A DNA stretch of 41,584 nt from Flavobacterium cucumis (GTDB taxonomy: Bacteria; Bacteroidota; Bacteroidia; Flavobacteriales; Flavobacteriaceae): positions 1-41,584 of the forward strand of contig NZ_FRYK01000008.1 in the NCBI RefSeq assembly GCF_900148835.1. Reading direction: 5' to 3'. The notes beneath the pieces were generated by a model. It worked only from the letters and a program-made list of their open reading frames with translations, made no database searches and was not told the origin of the DNA. Of this stretch, positions 33,726 to 41,584 are shown in pieces. The position numbers and the translations under genes are program-made. How positions within the stretch are numbered: position 1 is the first letter of the stretch; each line of letters starts with the position of its first letter.

Positions 33726-34994
33726 ATGCGTAAAGTAATTTATTTTCTGACTTTATTTTTCTTTATCAATAAATGTTTCGCTGCTTTTATATTACTTCCA
33801 ATGGAGGCTGAGGGGCAACAAAATCATTTAAAAGCTTATGGTATTACCTATTGGGCTTTGGATAAAAGTTATAAAGTAAGTTGGTTATTAAATTACAGAG
33901 GCGGTTCGTTTCTTTTGCCTGATGCGCCAGAGGTTAGAAAAGAATGTCAAATTAGAGGTGTTACTTTTGAGGTATTGTCTGATGCAGCTACCAATTTAAT
34001 TTTAGAAGATATTAGCTCACCATCTCAAAATATGGAAACAGTAGTTTTGGAAAAAGCGCCTAAGATTGCCGTTTATACCCCTAAAGGTAAGCAACCTTGG
34101 GACGATGCTGTAACTTTAGTTCTTACTTATGCTGAGATTCCTTATACGGAAATTTATGACGAAGAAGTTTTGTCTGATCAATTGTTACTATACGATTGGT
34201 TGCATTTGCATCATGAAGATTTTACAGGACAGTATGGTAAATTTTTTGGAAGTTATAGAAATACCCCTTGGTACATTGAACAAAAAGAAAAATCTGAGGC
34301 ACTAGCTAAGAAGTTGGGTTATACTAAAGTTTCTGAACAGAAATTAGCGGTTGCATTAAAAATAAGAGATTTTGTTATTGGTGGCGGTTTTATGTTTGCT
34401 ATGTGTTCGGCCACTGATAGTTTTGATATCGCACTTTCCGCTGAAGGAGTTGATATTTGTGAGCCTATGTTTGATGGAGATGCATCGGCACCAAATTATC
34501 AATCTTTAATTAATTATTCCAATACATTTGCCTTCAAGGATTATGCTTTGGTACGTAATCCCATAGTTTATGAATTTTCGGATATTGATACAACAGAAGA
34601 GCATGGTAAAGGAGTTTTTACAATGGATAAAGATTATTTTACTTTAATGGAATATTCTGCAAAATGGGATCCCATTCCTACAATGTTGTGTCAAAACCAC
34701 ACCCAATTGGTTAAAGGTTTTATGGGGCAGACTACTGCTTTTGCTGCCGATAAAATAAAATCTAATATTTTAGTCATGGGCGAATGTAAAATCAATGGAG
34801 AAGCGAGATACATTCACGGAACTAAAGGAAAAGGAATGTTTACTTTTTACGGCGGTCATGATCCAGAAGATTACCAACATAGAGTAGGAGATGCCCCAAC
34901 GGTTTTGGATTTACATCCTAATTCGCCTGGTTATCGTTTGATTTTGAATAATGTCTTGTTTCCTGCGGCTAGAAAGAAAAAGTTAAAGACATAA
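33726..34994 (+). CDS. secreted protein often named asparagine synthetase B, true function unclear
   Basis: A 422-residue protein with a signal peptide (about 1-19, ending KCFA). The mature part has no glutaminase Cys at the N-terminus and no synthetase PP-loop, so it cannot be an AsnB enzyme. The middle (GGGFMFAMCSATDSFDIAL, about 217-236) resembles the nucleophile elbow of class I glutamine-amidotransferase-like folds, with preceding KIAVYTPKG and ending FYGGHDPEDYQHRVGD. Similar proteins in flavobacteria carry the AsnB label by tradition, as far as I recall. It directly follows dnaB in the same direction. Hydrolase or binding function is unproven. Confidence 0.7.
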   Translation: MRKVIYFLTLFFFINKCFAAFILLPMEAEGQQNHLKAYGITYWALDKSYKVSWLLNYRGGSFLLPDAPEVRKECQIRGVTFEVLSDAATNLILEDISSPSQNMETVVLEKAPKIAVYTPKGKQPWDDAVTLVLTYAEIPYTEIYDEEVLSDQLLLYDWLHLHHEDFTGQYGKFFGSYRNTPWYIEQKEKSEALAKKLGYTKVSEQKLAVALKIRDFVIGGGFMFAMCSATDSFDIALSAEGVDICEPMFDGDASAPNYQSLINYSNTFAFKDYALVRNPIVYEFSDIDTTEEHGKGVFTMDKDYFTLMEYSAKWDPIPTMLCQNHTQLVKGFMGQTTAFAADKIKSNILVMGECKINGEARYIHGTKGKGMFTFYGGHDPEDYQHRVGDAPTVLDLHPNSPGYRLILNNVLFPAARKKKLKT

Positions 34995-34999
34995 TTTAG

Positions 35000-35458
35000 T
35001 TATTTCAAAATATCTTTGATTATCATCCAGTGATGTTTGGTATGTAATACTAAGAATTTTTCTGTTTCCTTCTTGTTAATATCTCCAAAGAAAGGGTGAG
35101 GAAAATGAACATTTGTATCCAAACTTTCCCAATTTTTTAAATTCGCTCTCACTTTTTCAAAACTCAAAGCTAAAGTTTCAGGAGAAATGTCACCTTCTGG
35201 ACGTACAATTTTTGGAGCTTTTGCTTTTCCTCTTGGAAATTTTTTAGCAATACTTAAAAATAAAAAGCGTTTGAAATTAAAATGCCATTGATACTCCGTT
35301 GGATTTGAATTTTTACAAGCCATTACAGTTTGGTCAATCGTTTTTAAACTATGTGCAATATGCCAGCCCACACTTCCCGATGAAACTGCTAGATTGACTT
35401 TGTGAAAAGATGAAATTTCCGAGTGTAAGTTATTTAATAGGTCGTTTAATTCTTTCAT
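35000..35458 (-). CDS. DUF1569 (DinB-like) family protein
   Basis: A 152-residue soluble protein. WHIAHSLKTIDQ in the first half and FLVLHTKHHWMIIKDIL at the end supply the histidines of a DinB-like four-helix bundle metal site. PHPFFGDINKKE is typical of DUF1569. Function unknown. It lies three bases after rlmF in one transcript and converges with the secreted-protein gene at 34994. Confidence 0.85.
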   Translation of the reverse strand: MKELNDLLNNLHSEISSFHKVNLAVSSGSVGWHIAHSLKTIDQTVMACKNSNPTEYQWHFNFKRFLFLSIAKKFPRGKAKAPKIVRPEGDISPETLALSFEKVRANLKNWESLDTNVHFPHPFFGDINKKETEKFLVLHTKHHWMIIKDILK

Positions 35459-35461
35459 AAT

Positions 35462-36367
35462 TTAATCTTTATAGGTCCAAAACAAAATTCTACTCACTTT
35501 ATTACCGTGTTTCATTTCTGTAATTTGGTAAGTTGCTTTTACTTTTTTGAGATGTGAAAGTAATGTTTTTAAATTATCTTTTTTAGAAACTAACGACGAA
35601 AACCATTTCACTTGTGTTTTAAAATGTACACTTTCATAAATCATATTGCTGATGAAGGTGAGTTCGCCACCCTCGCACCACAACTCGTTATTTACACCAC
35701 CAAAGTTCAACGTAGGTTTTTTCGAATCTTCAATACCTAAGTTTTTGTTTTTGCGAATCGTGCCTTTGCTTGCTTCTTCTTTCGAACTATGAAAAGGCGG
35801 ATTACAAATCGTCATATCAAATTGATCTTCAGGAAGAATGATATTTTTAAAGATATTACGTTTTGAAGTTTGCAATCGCAACGTAACGTTTTCTTTTAAT
35901 TTTTGATTCGAATTGATATTTTCCTGAGCCGCTTCAAAAGCTTGTTTGTCGACTTCGCTACCCACAAAGCGCCAATCGTATTCCGATACACCAATGATTG
36001 GATAAATACAATTCGCACCAATTCCGACATCTAAAATGCGAATTTTATGTTTCGTTTGAATTGTTCCATACGTATCTGCTAAAACATCGGCAACTTGATG
36101 AATGTATTCCGCGCGTCCAGGAATAGGCGGACAAAGAAATCCTTTTGGAATATCCCAATTTTTGAAACCATAAAAATGCAACAACAAGGCTTTGTTCAAC
36201 ATTTTCACCGCATCAGGATTCGCAAAATCAATCGTTTCGGTGCCAAATTCATTTACAGCAACAAATGGCGCTACATCAGGATTAGCGGCAATTAAAGTTT
36301 TGAAATCGTATTTGCCGTGGTGTTTGTTTTTCGGATGAAAGCCGGTTATGGTTTTGGTTGTATTCAA
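35462..36367 (-). CDS. rlmF: 23S rRNA (adenine(1618)-N6)-methyltransferase RlmF
   Basis: A 301-residue methyltransferase that modifies A1618 of 23S rRNA. It opens with GFHPKNKHHGKYDFKTL, has WDIPKGFLCPPIPGRAEYIH, the SAM-binding ILDVGIGANCIYPIIG and the catalytic NPPFH motif. The start is TTG at 36367; no ATG lies upstream in frame and the family's conserved start falls 8-10 residues in, so TTG is the best choice. The DUF1569 gene follows after three bases. Confidence 0.92.
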   Translation of the reverse strand: MNTTKTITGFHPKNKHHGKYDFKTLIAANPDVAPFVAVNEFGTETIDFANPDAVKMLNKALLLHFYGFKNWDIPKGFLCPPIPGRAEYIHQVADVLADTYGTIQTKHKIRILDVGIGANCIYPIIGVSEYDWRFVGSEVDKQAFEAAQENINSNQKLKENVTLRLQTSKRNIFKNIILPEDQFDMTICNPPFHSSKEEASKGTIRKNKNLGIEDSKKPTLNFGGVNNELWCEGGELTFISNMIYESVHFKTQVKWFSSLVSKKDNLKTLLSHLKKVKATYQITEMKHGNKVSRILFWTYKD

Positions 36368-36458
36368 GGTATTGTTTTTAAAGTGTAAAGGTATTGAATC
36401 CTGGGGAATAAAGAATGATTGTGTTTTAGGAGGTTTTAATGTTTTGAATTAAATTTCT

Positions 36459-36466
36459 TATATTTG
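36459..36466 (+). promoter_or_regulatory. -7 element of the TIR gene
   Basis: TATATTTG matches TAnnTTTG, about 97 bases before the TIR start. The spacing to the nearest TTG (36444-36446) is only 12, so the promoter is weak or differently built. Confidence 0.35.
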
Positions 36467-36563
36467 AATATTACAATTATAGAGTTATATATATATGTGA
36501 TTATATGAACGAGTTAGAGGTAATTTTTGCCAAACAGACTTAAAAAAGAAAACCCGCAAATAG

Positions 36564-37595
36564 ATGAAAATATTTATATCTCATTCTTCCGCAAATAAAG
36601 ATTATGGTAATGCACTAGTTGAGTTGCTCAGAGGAATCGGAATAACTGAAGATGAAATCGTTTTTACAAGTAATACTGCTTATGGAATTCCAATAGGACA
36701 GAATATATTTAATTGGTTGAAATCTCAAATTACCGAGAAACCGTTTGTAATATATTTACTTTCAAAAGAATATTATTCAAGTATTGCATGTCTGAATGAA
36801 ATGGGAGCTGCATGGGTAATTGAAAATGAACATGCAATGTTATTTACTCCTAATTTTGATCTTTCAAGTAAGGAGTTTAGAGAAGGTGCTATTGATCCAA
36901 GAGAAATTGGTTTTTATATAAATGATGAAGAAAGATTATTTTCATTTATTCAGCACCTAGAAGCATATTTCAATATTTCAAAAAAATCAGTTATTATTAA
37001 CCAAAAAGTTAAAAAGTATTTATCTGAAATTGAGTCTATAGTTAGTGAATCTTCGAGGACAATTATTCCTCTTAAGTTACCAACAACTGATAATCCAAAA
37101 GAAGTTGAAGCCAAAACTCCTGTTATCAATGAAAATAATATTGAGAAAACCATCGGTGAATTACAAAGAGAGATTGAAAAGAATGATGATTTATATTCAA
37201 AATTTTTAAATGATATTTTGTCTGGAAAATTAAAAGCGGAGGAATTAATCTTAATTCATTATTTAAATGATACTGGTCGAGGTAAACTTATGGTTGGGTG
37301 GCAAGAACATATTGAAGTCAACAATATAAAAGATTGGGAGGATATTAAAGAAATAGATAATATTTTGTCTAACAAATATGAATCTGCGGTTAGAAAAATT
37401 GGATTAAGAGGTTTTACAGAAGTTTCCGCAGTAACAAGTGGTGGAAATGCGAAAGAAGTTAAATTAAAAACTGAAATTGAATCAAACATTATTGATTTGC
37501 CGAAAGAAATTTTAGATTTGATAACATCATATTTGAAAAATATCCCAGCAAAGCCAAAGAAAGATTTTTGGAAAGATGAAGAATTACCATTTTAA
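36564..37595 (+). CDS. TIR-domain protein, possible NAD-cleaving defence effector
   Basis: A 343-residue protein. Residues 1-135 form a TIR domain beginning KIFISHSSANKDYGN; it has the catalytic-type glutamate E79 in SSIACLNEMGAAW, as in NAD-cleaving TIRs. Residues about 140-200 are a linker (VNQKVKKYLSEIESI), and 200-343 is an uncharacterised, helical domain (LILIHYLNDTGRG, GFTEVSAV). It stands alone between rlmF and the rplT operon; no partner such as a cyclase, STING or Thoeris gene is near. Antiviral or self-killing function is inferred from the domain. Confidence 0.82.
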   Translation: MKIFISHSSANKDYGNALVELLRGIGITEDEIVFTSNTAYGIPIGQNIFNWLKSQITEKPFVIYLLSKEYYSSIACLNEMGAAWVIENEHAMLFTPNFDLSSKEFREGAIDPREIGFYINDEERLFSFIQHLEAYFNISKKSVIINQKVKKYLSEIESIVSESSRTIIPLKLPTTDNPKEVEAKTPVINENNIEKTIGELQREIEKNDDLYSKFLNDILSGKLKAEELILIHYLNDTGRGKLMVGWQEHIEVNNIKDWEDIKEIDNILSNKYESAVRKIGLRGFTEVSAVTSGGNAKEVKLKTEIESNIIDLPKEILDLITSYLKNIPAKPKKDFWKDEELPF

Positions 37596-37611
37596 AAAAT
37601 AAAACCCGATA

Positions 37612-37632
37612 GCGCGGAATTGTATTCCGTGC
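37612..37632. repeat. REP-like hairpin after the TIR gene
   Basis: A 9-bp stem with one G-T pair (37612-37620 with 37624-37632) and a three-base loop, GC-richer than its surroundings. No T-run follows. It may be a dispersed palindromic repeat or a transcript end stabiliser. Confidence 0.55.
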
Positions 37633-37654
37633 CCTCAATCAAAACTACACCAAA

Positions 37655-37682
37655 TAAAAAACCCCGATTTTCATCGGGGTTT
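37655..37682 (-). terminator. terminator of the thrS-infC-rpmI-rplT operon
   Basis: A 9-bp stem AAACCCCGA/TCGGGGTTT (37659-37667 with 37674-37682). On the minus strand it is followed by T-rich sequence. It lies 35 bases past the rplT stop. Confidence 0.88.
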
Positions 37683-37716
37683 AATATATAAGTAAGATAA
37701 ACTGAGTTAGACGTAA

Positions 37717-38061
37717 TTATTTAATTTTGTTAACGATAGCTGTGAAAGCAGCTGGGTGGTTCATAGCTAAATCTGCAAGAACTTTACGGTTCAATTCGAT
37801 GTTGTTAGCTTTTACTTTACCCATAAATTGAGAATAACTCATACCATGTAAACGTGCACCAGCATTGATACGCGTAATCCATAAAGCACGGAAATTTCTT
37901 TTATTTTGTTTTCTATCACGGTAAGCATAAACCATTGCTTTTTCTACCGCGTTTTTAGCTACAGTCCAAACGTTTTTACGTCTTCCAAAGAAACCTTTGG
38001 CTTGTTTTAATACTCTTTTTTTTCTAGCTTTAGTAGCTACTGAATTTGTTGCTCTTGGCAT
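37717..38061 (-). CDS. rplT: ribosomal protein L20
   Basis: A 114-residue basic protein of the 50S subunit. It opens [19 protein letters not shown] with the usual [12 protein letters not shown] and ends AVAAIVNKIK-like. Full length. It is the last gene of the translation operon; a 110-base spacer with potential structure separates it from rpmI, and L20 controls its own operon in other bacteria. Confidence 0.97.
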   Translation of the reverse strand: MPRATNSVATKARKKRVLKQAKGFFGRRKNVWTVAKNAVEKAMVYAYRDRKQNKRNFRALWITRINAGARLHGMSYSQFMGKVKANNIELNRKVLADLAMNHPAAFTAIVNKIK

Positions 38062-38171
38062 AATTTTAAATGTTTTTTGCAGTAAGGCGGTTTCTCAACA
38101 CTTATAAACTTGATACTTTGTACTTCGTTCAGCCCACTCCAGGGTTACTAAATTGTTTTAACCAACAACGA
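38062..38171 (-). promoter_or_regulatory. spacer/leader between rpmI and rplT, possibly structured
   Basis: 110 bases without a gene, locally richer in G+C than neighbouring spacers, with several short inverted segments around CCCTGGAGTGGG (minus strand). In other phyla L20 represses its operon by binding such a leader. I see no match to a known L20 site, so this is only a candidate. Confidence 0.25.
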
Positions 38172-38369
38172 TTAAATTAAATTTAATTGTTGTTTAATGC
38201 TTCTCTCATCTGTTGGGTGAACCAATGTAGCGTGAGTTAAAGCTAATTTACGCTTTTTAGATTTTTTAGTCAAAATGTGACTTTTAAAAGCGTGTTTTCT
38301 TTTGATCTTTCCAGAACCAGTAACTTTGAATCGTTTCTTAGCACTAGATTTTGTTTTCATTTTAGGCAT
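38172..38369 (-). CDS. rpmI: ribosomal protein L35
   Basis: A 65-residue, strongly basic 50S protein with the standard start [20 protein letters not shown] and [18 protein letters not shown] middle. It lies between infC and rplT as in most bacteria. Complete. Confidence 0.96.
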   Translation of the reverse strand: MPKMKTKSSAKKRFKVTGSGKIKRKHAFKSHILTKKSKKRKLALTHATLVHPTDERSIKQQLNLI

Positions 38370-38433
38370 TTTCTTCCTGTATTTATAATCTATCTTACTT
38401 ATTATTTTTCAAAAGAGTTTGCTGGGCAATCTC

Positions 38434-38991
38434 TTATTTTCCTTTTTTCTTAGGAGCAATGTACATTATCATACGTTTTCCTTCTAAAACTGGCATGGCT
38501 TCAACTTTACCATATTCTTCCAATTCTTGAGCCAAGCGTAACAATAAAATTTGTCCTTGCTCTTTGTAGATAATAGAACGTCCTTTAAAAAATACAAATG
38601 CTTTTAATTTAGCACCATCTTGTAAAAATTTAAGGGCATTCTTTTTCTTAAACTCATAATCATGCTCATCTGTTTGAGGTCCAAAACGAATCTCTTTAAT
38701 TACAATCTGAGTAGATTTTGCTTTAAGTTCTTTATCTCTCTTCTTTTGTTGGTACAAAAACTTACCATAATCCATCAATTTACAAACGGGTGGCTCAGCA
38801 TTTGGAGAAATCTCTACCAAATCAACTTCTTGCTCTTCAGCTAAACGAAGGGCTTCCGCTATTTTGTAAACTCCAGGCTCAATGTTTTCGCCTACTAAAC
38901 GTACTTCAGGAACACGGATCAAATTGTTGATACGGTGTGCTGCTTTTTTCTCTTCGCGAGGTTGAAAACCTCTGTTGTTTCTAATTGCTAT
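38434..38991 (-). CDS. infC: translation initiation factor IF-3 with a probable AUA start
   Basis: IF-3 (about 185 residues) guards start-codon choice on the 30S subunit. The core [23 protein letters not shown] and the end APKKKGK are standard. A TTG at 38922 would start inside the conserved N-terminal domain, after the RIN of [16 protein letters not shown]. The frame is open upstream, and a conserved-looking start [21 protein letters not shown] follows an ATA codon at 38991, with no ATG, GTG or TTG before the stop at 39004. The ATA lies 22 bases after the thrS stop. I infer AUA as start, in line with rare starts (AUU in E. coli) that let IF-3 control itself. Confidence 0.9.
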   Translation of the reverse strand: MAIRNNRGFQPREEKKAAHRINNLIRVPEVRLVGENIEPGVYKIAEALRLAEEQEVDLVEISPNAEPPVCKLMDYGKFLYQQKKRDKELKAKSTQIVIKEIRFGPQTDEHDYEFKKKNALKFLQDGAKLKAFVFFKGRSIIYKEQGQILLLRLAQELEEYGKVEAMPVLEGKRMIMYIAPKKKGK

Positions 38992-39013
38992 GGCTTTAAG
39001 ATTTTAGTTAAAC

Positions 39014-40954
39014 TTAAAATTGTTTTAATGTTTTATTGATTTCATCGTTTATTATTGCCGCAAATTGCTCAATAGTAACCGATATATTTCCTTTTCCTTC
39101 TTGTCCGCGTTGTCTTACTGAAATGGTTCCGTTTTTTTCTTCTTCCTCGCCAACAATCAACATAAACGGGTATTTGTTCATTTCCGCTTCTCTAATTTTC
39201 TTACCGATTGTTTCGTTTCGGTTGTCAATTAGGGCGCGAATTTCGTGATTTTCTAGCAAATCTAAAACTTTTTTCGCATAATTTTCATATTTTTCACTCA
39301 AAGACAAGATTATAGCCTGTTCTGGCATCAACCAAATTGGGAAATTTCCAGCAGTGTGTTCTAATAAAATAGCGATAAAACGTTCCATTGAACCAAAAGG
39401 CGCTCGGTGAATCATCACTGGTCGATGTAACTTGTCATCTGCACCTTTATAAGACAATTCGAAACGTTCTGGTAAATTATAATCTACTTGGATTGTTCCT
39501 AACTGCCAACTTCTGCCTAAAGCATCTTTTACCATGAAATCCAATTTCGGACCATAGAAAGCTGCTTCTCCGGCTTCAATCACATAATTTAATCCTTTAT
39601 CTTTCGCTGCACTGATAATCGCATTTTCTGCTTTTTCCCAGTTTTCAACGCTACCAATATATTTATCTGGATTATCTAAGTCACGAACTGATACCTGAGC
39701 CGTAAAGTTTTCAAAACCTAACGAACCAAAAACGTACAATACCAAGTCGATTACATTTTTAAACTCAGCATCCAATTGATCAGGCGTACAGAAAATATGC
39801 GCATCATCTTGTGTAAATCCTCTAACACGAGTCAATCCATGCAATTCGCCCGATTGCTCGTAACGATATACCGTTCCAAATTCTGCATAGCGTTTTGGTA
39901 AATCTTTGTATGACCAAGGTCTTGCATTATAAATCTCACAGTGGTGTGGACAGTTCATTGGTTTTAACAAGAACTCTTCGCCTTCTGCTGGCGTATGAAT
40001 TGGTTGGAAACTATCGGCACCATATTTAGCATAGTGTCCAGAAGTTACATACAAGTCTTTCATTCCAATATGAGGTGTTACTACTTGCTCGTATCCTGCT
40101 TTTTTCTGTGCTTTTTTCAAGAATTGCTCTAATCTATCGCGCAAAGCAGCTCCTTTTGGCAACCATAATGGTAAACCTTGACCTACTTTTTGTGAAAAAT
40201 GGAATAATTCTAATTCTTTTCCTAATTTTCTGTGGTCACGACGTTTTGCTTCTTCTAATAATTCAAGGTAATCTGTTAAGTCTTTTTGTTTTGGGAACGA
40301 AATTCCGTAAACACGAGTTAACTGCTTGTTCTTTTCATCACCTCTCCAGTAAGCACCCGCCACTGATAAAATTTTCATCGCTTTGATAATTCCTGTATTC
40401 GGAATATGTCCACCACGACATAAATCAAAGAAGTTCGAATGATCGCAGAACGTAATCGTTCCGTCTTCTAAGTTCGAAATCAATTCGGTTTTATACTCAT
40501 TATTTTTATAAACCTCCAATGCTTCCGCTTTTGAAACCGAACGCATTTTAAATTCATGCTTCTCTCTCGAAATTTCTAACACACGATCTTCAATCTTTTT
40601 GAAATCCGCATCCGTAATTTTTTTATCACCAAAATCTACGTCGTAATAAAAACCATTATCAATCGCAGGTCCAAGTGTTAATTTAATTCCAGGGAAAATT
40701 TCTTCCAAAGCTTGCGCCATAACATGTGAAGTCGAATGCCAAAAAGCTTTTTTACCTTCTTTGTCATTCCACGTATATAATATAAGTGTACCGTCCGTCG
40801 TTAAGGTCGTCGTCGTTTCAATAGTGGTACCATTATAGGAAGCTGAAATCACGTTTCTAGCTAATCCTTCACTAATGCTTTTCGCAACATCCATTGGAGT
40901 AACTCCTTGAGCCATCTCCTTAACCGACCCGTCGGGTAAAGTAACTTTTATCAT
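39014..40954 (-). CDS. thrS: threonyl-tRNA synthetase
   Basis: A 646-residue class II synthetase that charges tRNA-Thr. An N-terminal TGS domain (1-60, [14 protein letters not shown]) is followed by the editing domain with [11 protein letters not shown], then the catalytic core with zinc ligands in [16 protein letters not shown] and [12 protein letters not shown], and the anticodon-binding domain. Full length. First gene of the operon with infC, rpmI and rplT; a good promoter lies at 40975-41005. Confidence 0.97.
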   Translation of the reverse strand: MIKVTLPDGSVKEMAQGVTPMDVAKSISEGLARNVISASYNGTTIETTTTLTTDGTLILYTWNDKEGKKAFWHSTSHVMAQALEEIFPGIKLTLGPAIDNGFYYDVDFGDKKITDADFKKIEDRVLEISREKHEFKMRSVSKAEALEVYKNNEYKTELISNLEDGTITFCDHSNFFDLCRGGHIPNTGIIKAMKILSVAGAYWRGDEKNKQLTRVYGISFPKQKDLTDYLELLEEAKRRDHRKLGKELELFHFSQKVGQGLPLWLPKGAALRDRLEQFLKKAQKKAGYEQVVTPHIGMKDLYVTSGHYAKYGADSFQPIHTPAEGEEFLLKPMNCPHHCEIYNARPWSYKDLPKRYAEFGTVYRYEQSGELHGLTRVRGFTQDDAHIFCTPDQLDAEFKNVIDLVLYVFGSLGFENFTAQVSVRDLDNPDKYIGSVENWEKAENAIISAAKDKGLNYVIEAGEAAFYGPKLDFMVKDALGRSWQLGTIQVDYNLPERFELSYKGADDKLHRPVMIHRAPFGSMERFIAILLEHTAGNFPIWLMPEQAIILSLSEKYENYAKKVLDLLENHEIRALIDNRNETIGKKIREAEMNKYPFMLIVGEEEEKNGTISVRQRGQEGKGNISVTIEQFAAIINDEINKTLKQF

Positions 40955-40974
40955 TGTTTAAAATTTATAAGTTG

Positions 40975-41005
40975 CAAATATATACCAATAATAAAATCCA
41001 TACAA
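40975..41005 (-). promoter_or_regulatory. promoter of the thrS operon
   Basis: On the minus strand TTG (41003-41005), 20 bases, then TATATTTG (40975-40982). It fits the consensus with one extra spacer base, and the start codon lies 20 bases downstream. Confidence 0.62.
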
Positions 41006-41498
41006 TATATATAAGGTATAATGTTAAAAAAGATTAGGATTTAATATTGGTGTTTAGTCACAAGAAATTTTACTATTATCTATAGTCTAAAAGTTTTATT
41101 ATTCAAAAACCATTAAGCACTTTGATTAAAGAGTTAGGGTGATGTTTTATTTTGTTTTGTTTTGTTTATTTGGGTTTTTCTGTAAAAACTTTTTCTATAC
41201 CTATTATATATAGGTGTCAAAATTCATTTCTGCGTATCGGAGATTGTAAATGGAGCTAAAAGCGATTCTGTTTTTAATGCAGTTTGGTTGATTCGATCTT
41301 TTTTTATGTGTTTTTTAATACTGTTTTTATAAACAAGAGGTTCTTGTGTTTGTGTGTTATCCTTGTAAATCTACTATGTTGGGATCTTGTGCTTAAAATA
41401 GGTTGGGTGAGGATAAAAAAACTTTTTTCATTAAAACCTTGTTATCAATGAGTTATAAAAAAGATTAAAAAAAAGGCAAAAAAAAGAAACTAAAAGCC

Positions 41499-41528
41499 TT
41501 GTGGGAACGAAAAAGATTTCTACTTTTG
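41499..41528 (+). promoter_or_regulatory. strong rightward promoter of a gene beyond the window
   Basis: TTG (41499-41501), exactly 19 bases, then TACTTTTG (41521-41528): a full match to the Bacteroidota consensus. At least 56 bases of leader follow without a start codon in view. A stable-RNA operon is a reasonable guess. Confidence 0.65.
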
Positions 41529-41584
41529 CACCCGCATTAGAGCAGAAGTTCACACACAAACTGGAGAATTAAACAAGTCAAAAA

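Larger units (their letters stand above)
40955..41584. other. 630-base non-coding region at the right end
   Basis: No gene is seen. Besides the thrS promoter it holds a 6-bp hairpin at 41199-41215 (ACCTAT/ATAGGT), a TTTTG-rich stretch near 41150, a 6-bp hairpin with a T-run at 41174-41195, and a strong rightward promoter at 41499-41528. The long leader style suggests an rRNA or tRNA operon or other highly expressed gene just beyond the window. Confidence 0.6.

Noticed and set aside
33726..34994. Asparagine synthetase function
   Set aside because: No AsnB catalytic motif is found and a signal peptide is present.
36505..36543. Small 12-codon frame (ATGAACGAG...) before the TIR gene
   Set aside because: Too short, no conserved feature; a regulatory leader peptide cannot be excluded but is not supported.
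36564..37595. Prophage or insertion sequence around the TIR gene
   Set aside because: No transposase, integrase, direct repeats or phage genes are seen.
38434..38922. infC starting at TTG 38922
   Set aside because: It would cut off the first part of the conserved N-terminal domain (RIN...).
41199..41215. tRNA or small RNA around the ACCTAT/ATAGGT hairpin
   Set aside because: A single short stem without cloverleaf arms or conserved tRNA sequence.
41006..41584. Replication origin
   Set aside because: AT-rich with short repeats, but no cluster of DnaA boxes and no dnaA or dnaN neighbour.

Overview
The window is AT-rich DNA from a Bacteroidota bacterium, almost certainly a Flavobacterium-like member of the Flavobacteriaceae. 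The reasons are a fused CcoN-CcoO cytochrome oxidase subunit, a split two-subunit transketolase, promoters of the Bacteroidota type (TTG, about 19 bases, TAnnTTTG) with few Shine-Dalgarno sequences, and near-typical family versions of Tgt, Nth, AccA, DnaB and IF-3. All calls come from reading the sequence; no database search was run.

Layout. 1-9900: a cbb3 oxidase locus. An Fnr-like regulator (minus strand) diverges from ccoI, followed by ccoS, the ccoN/O fusion, ccoQ (56 aa), a monoheme ccoP, ccoG, ccoH and a TauE/SafE-like membrane protein. 9900-14000: a DUF2200 gene with nth, bcp/prxQ, then a minus-strand module of an exported 5-hydroxyisourate hydrolase, an exported GlcG/HbpS-like protein, a Crp-family regulator and a PhzF-like enzyme. 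14000-25100: an envelope and signalling region with a lipoprotein, a PAP2 phosphatase, a 1243-residue metallophosphoesterase/outer-membrane barrel protein, an HD-Pycsar effector fusion, a GAF protein, a DoxX-like protein, an AraC regulator and a small membrane protein. 25300-36400: housekeeping genes (transketolase halves, tgt, an LptF/G permease, an EamA transporter, accA, dnaB, rlmF) plus a secreted protein of unclear function. 36500-37600: a lone TIR-domain gene. 37700-41000: the thrS-infC-rpmI-rplT translation operon. The last 630 bases hold no gene but end in a strong rightward promoter.

How parts work together. The cbb3 locus encodes structural subunits (NO, Q, P), copper supply (CcoI, CcoG) and assembly (CcoS, CcoH), next to a regulator that probably controls them. 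Dyads of the form TGA-N6-TCA lie upstream of ccoI, ccoS and the hydrolase/GlcG pair. In all three cases the dyad centre is exactly 29.5 bases before the first base of a TAnnTTTG-like element. That is the geometry expected of Crp/Fnr class II activation, and it is the best regulatory signal here.

Most interesting points: (1) the 1243-aa protein seems to carry an unannotated atypical-kinase-like segment between its phosphoesterase and barrel; (2) the HD domain fused to a Pycsar-type transmembrane effector has no visible cyclase; (3) infC appears to start with AUA; (4) Tgt lacks its zinc cysteines and Nth lacks its iron-sulfur cysteines; (5) an 11-copy, 14-base G-rich tandem repeat lies between transketolase and tgt.
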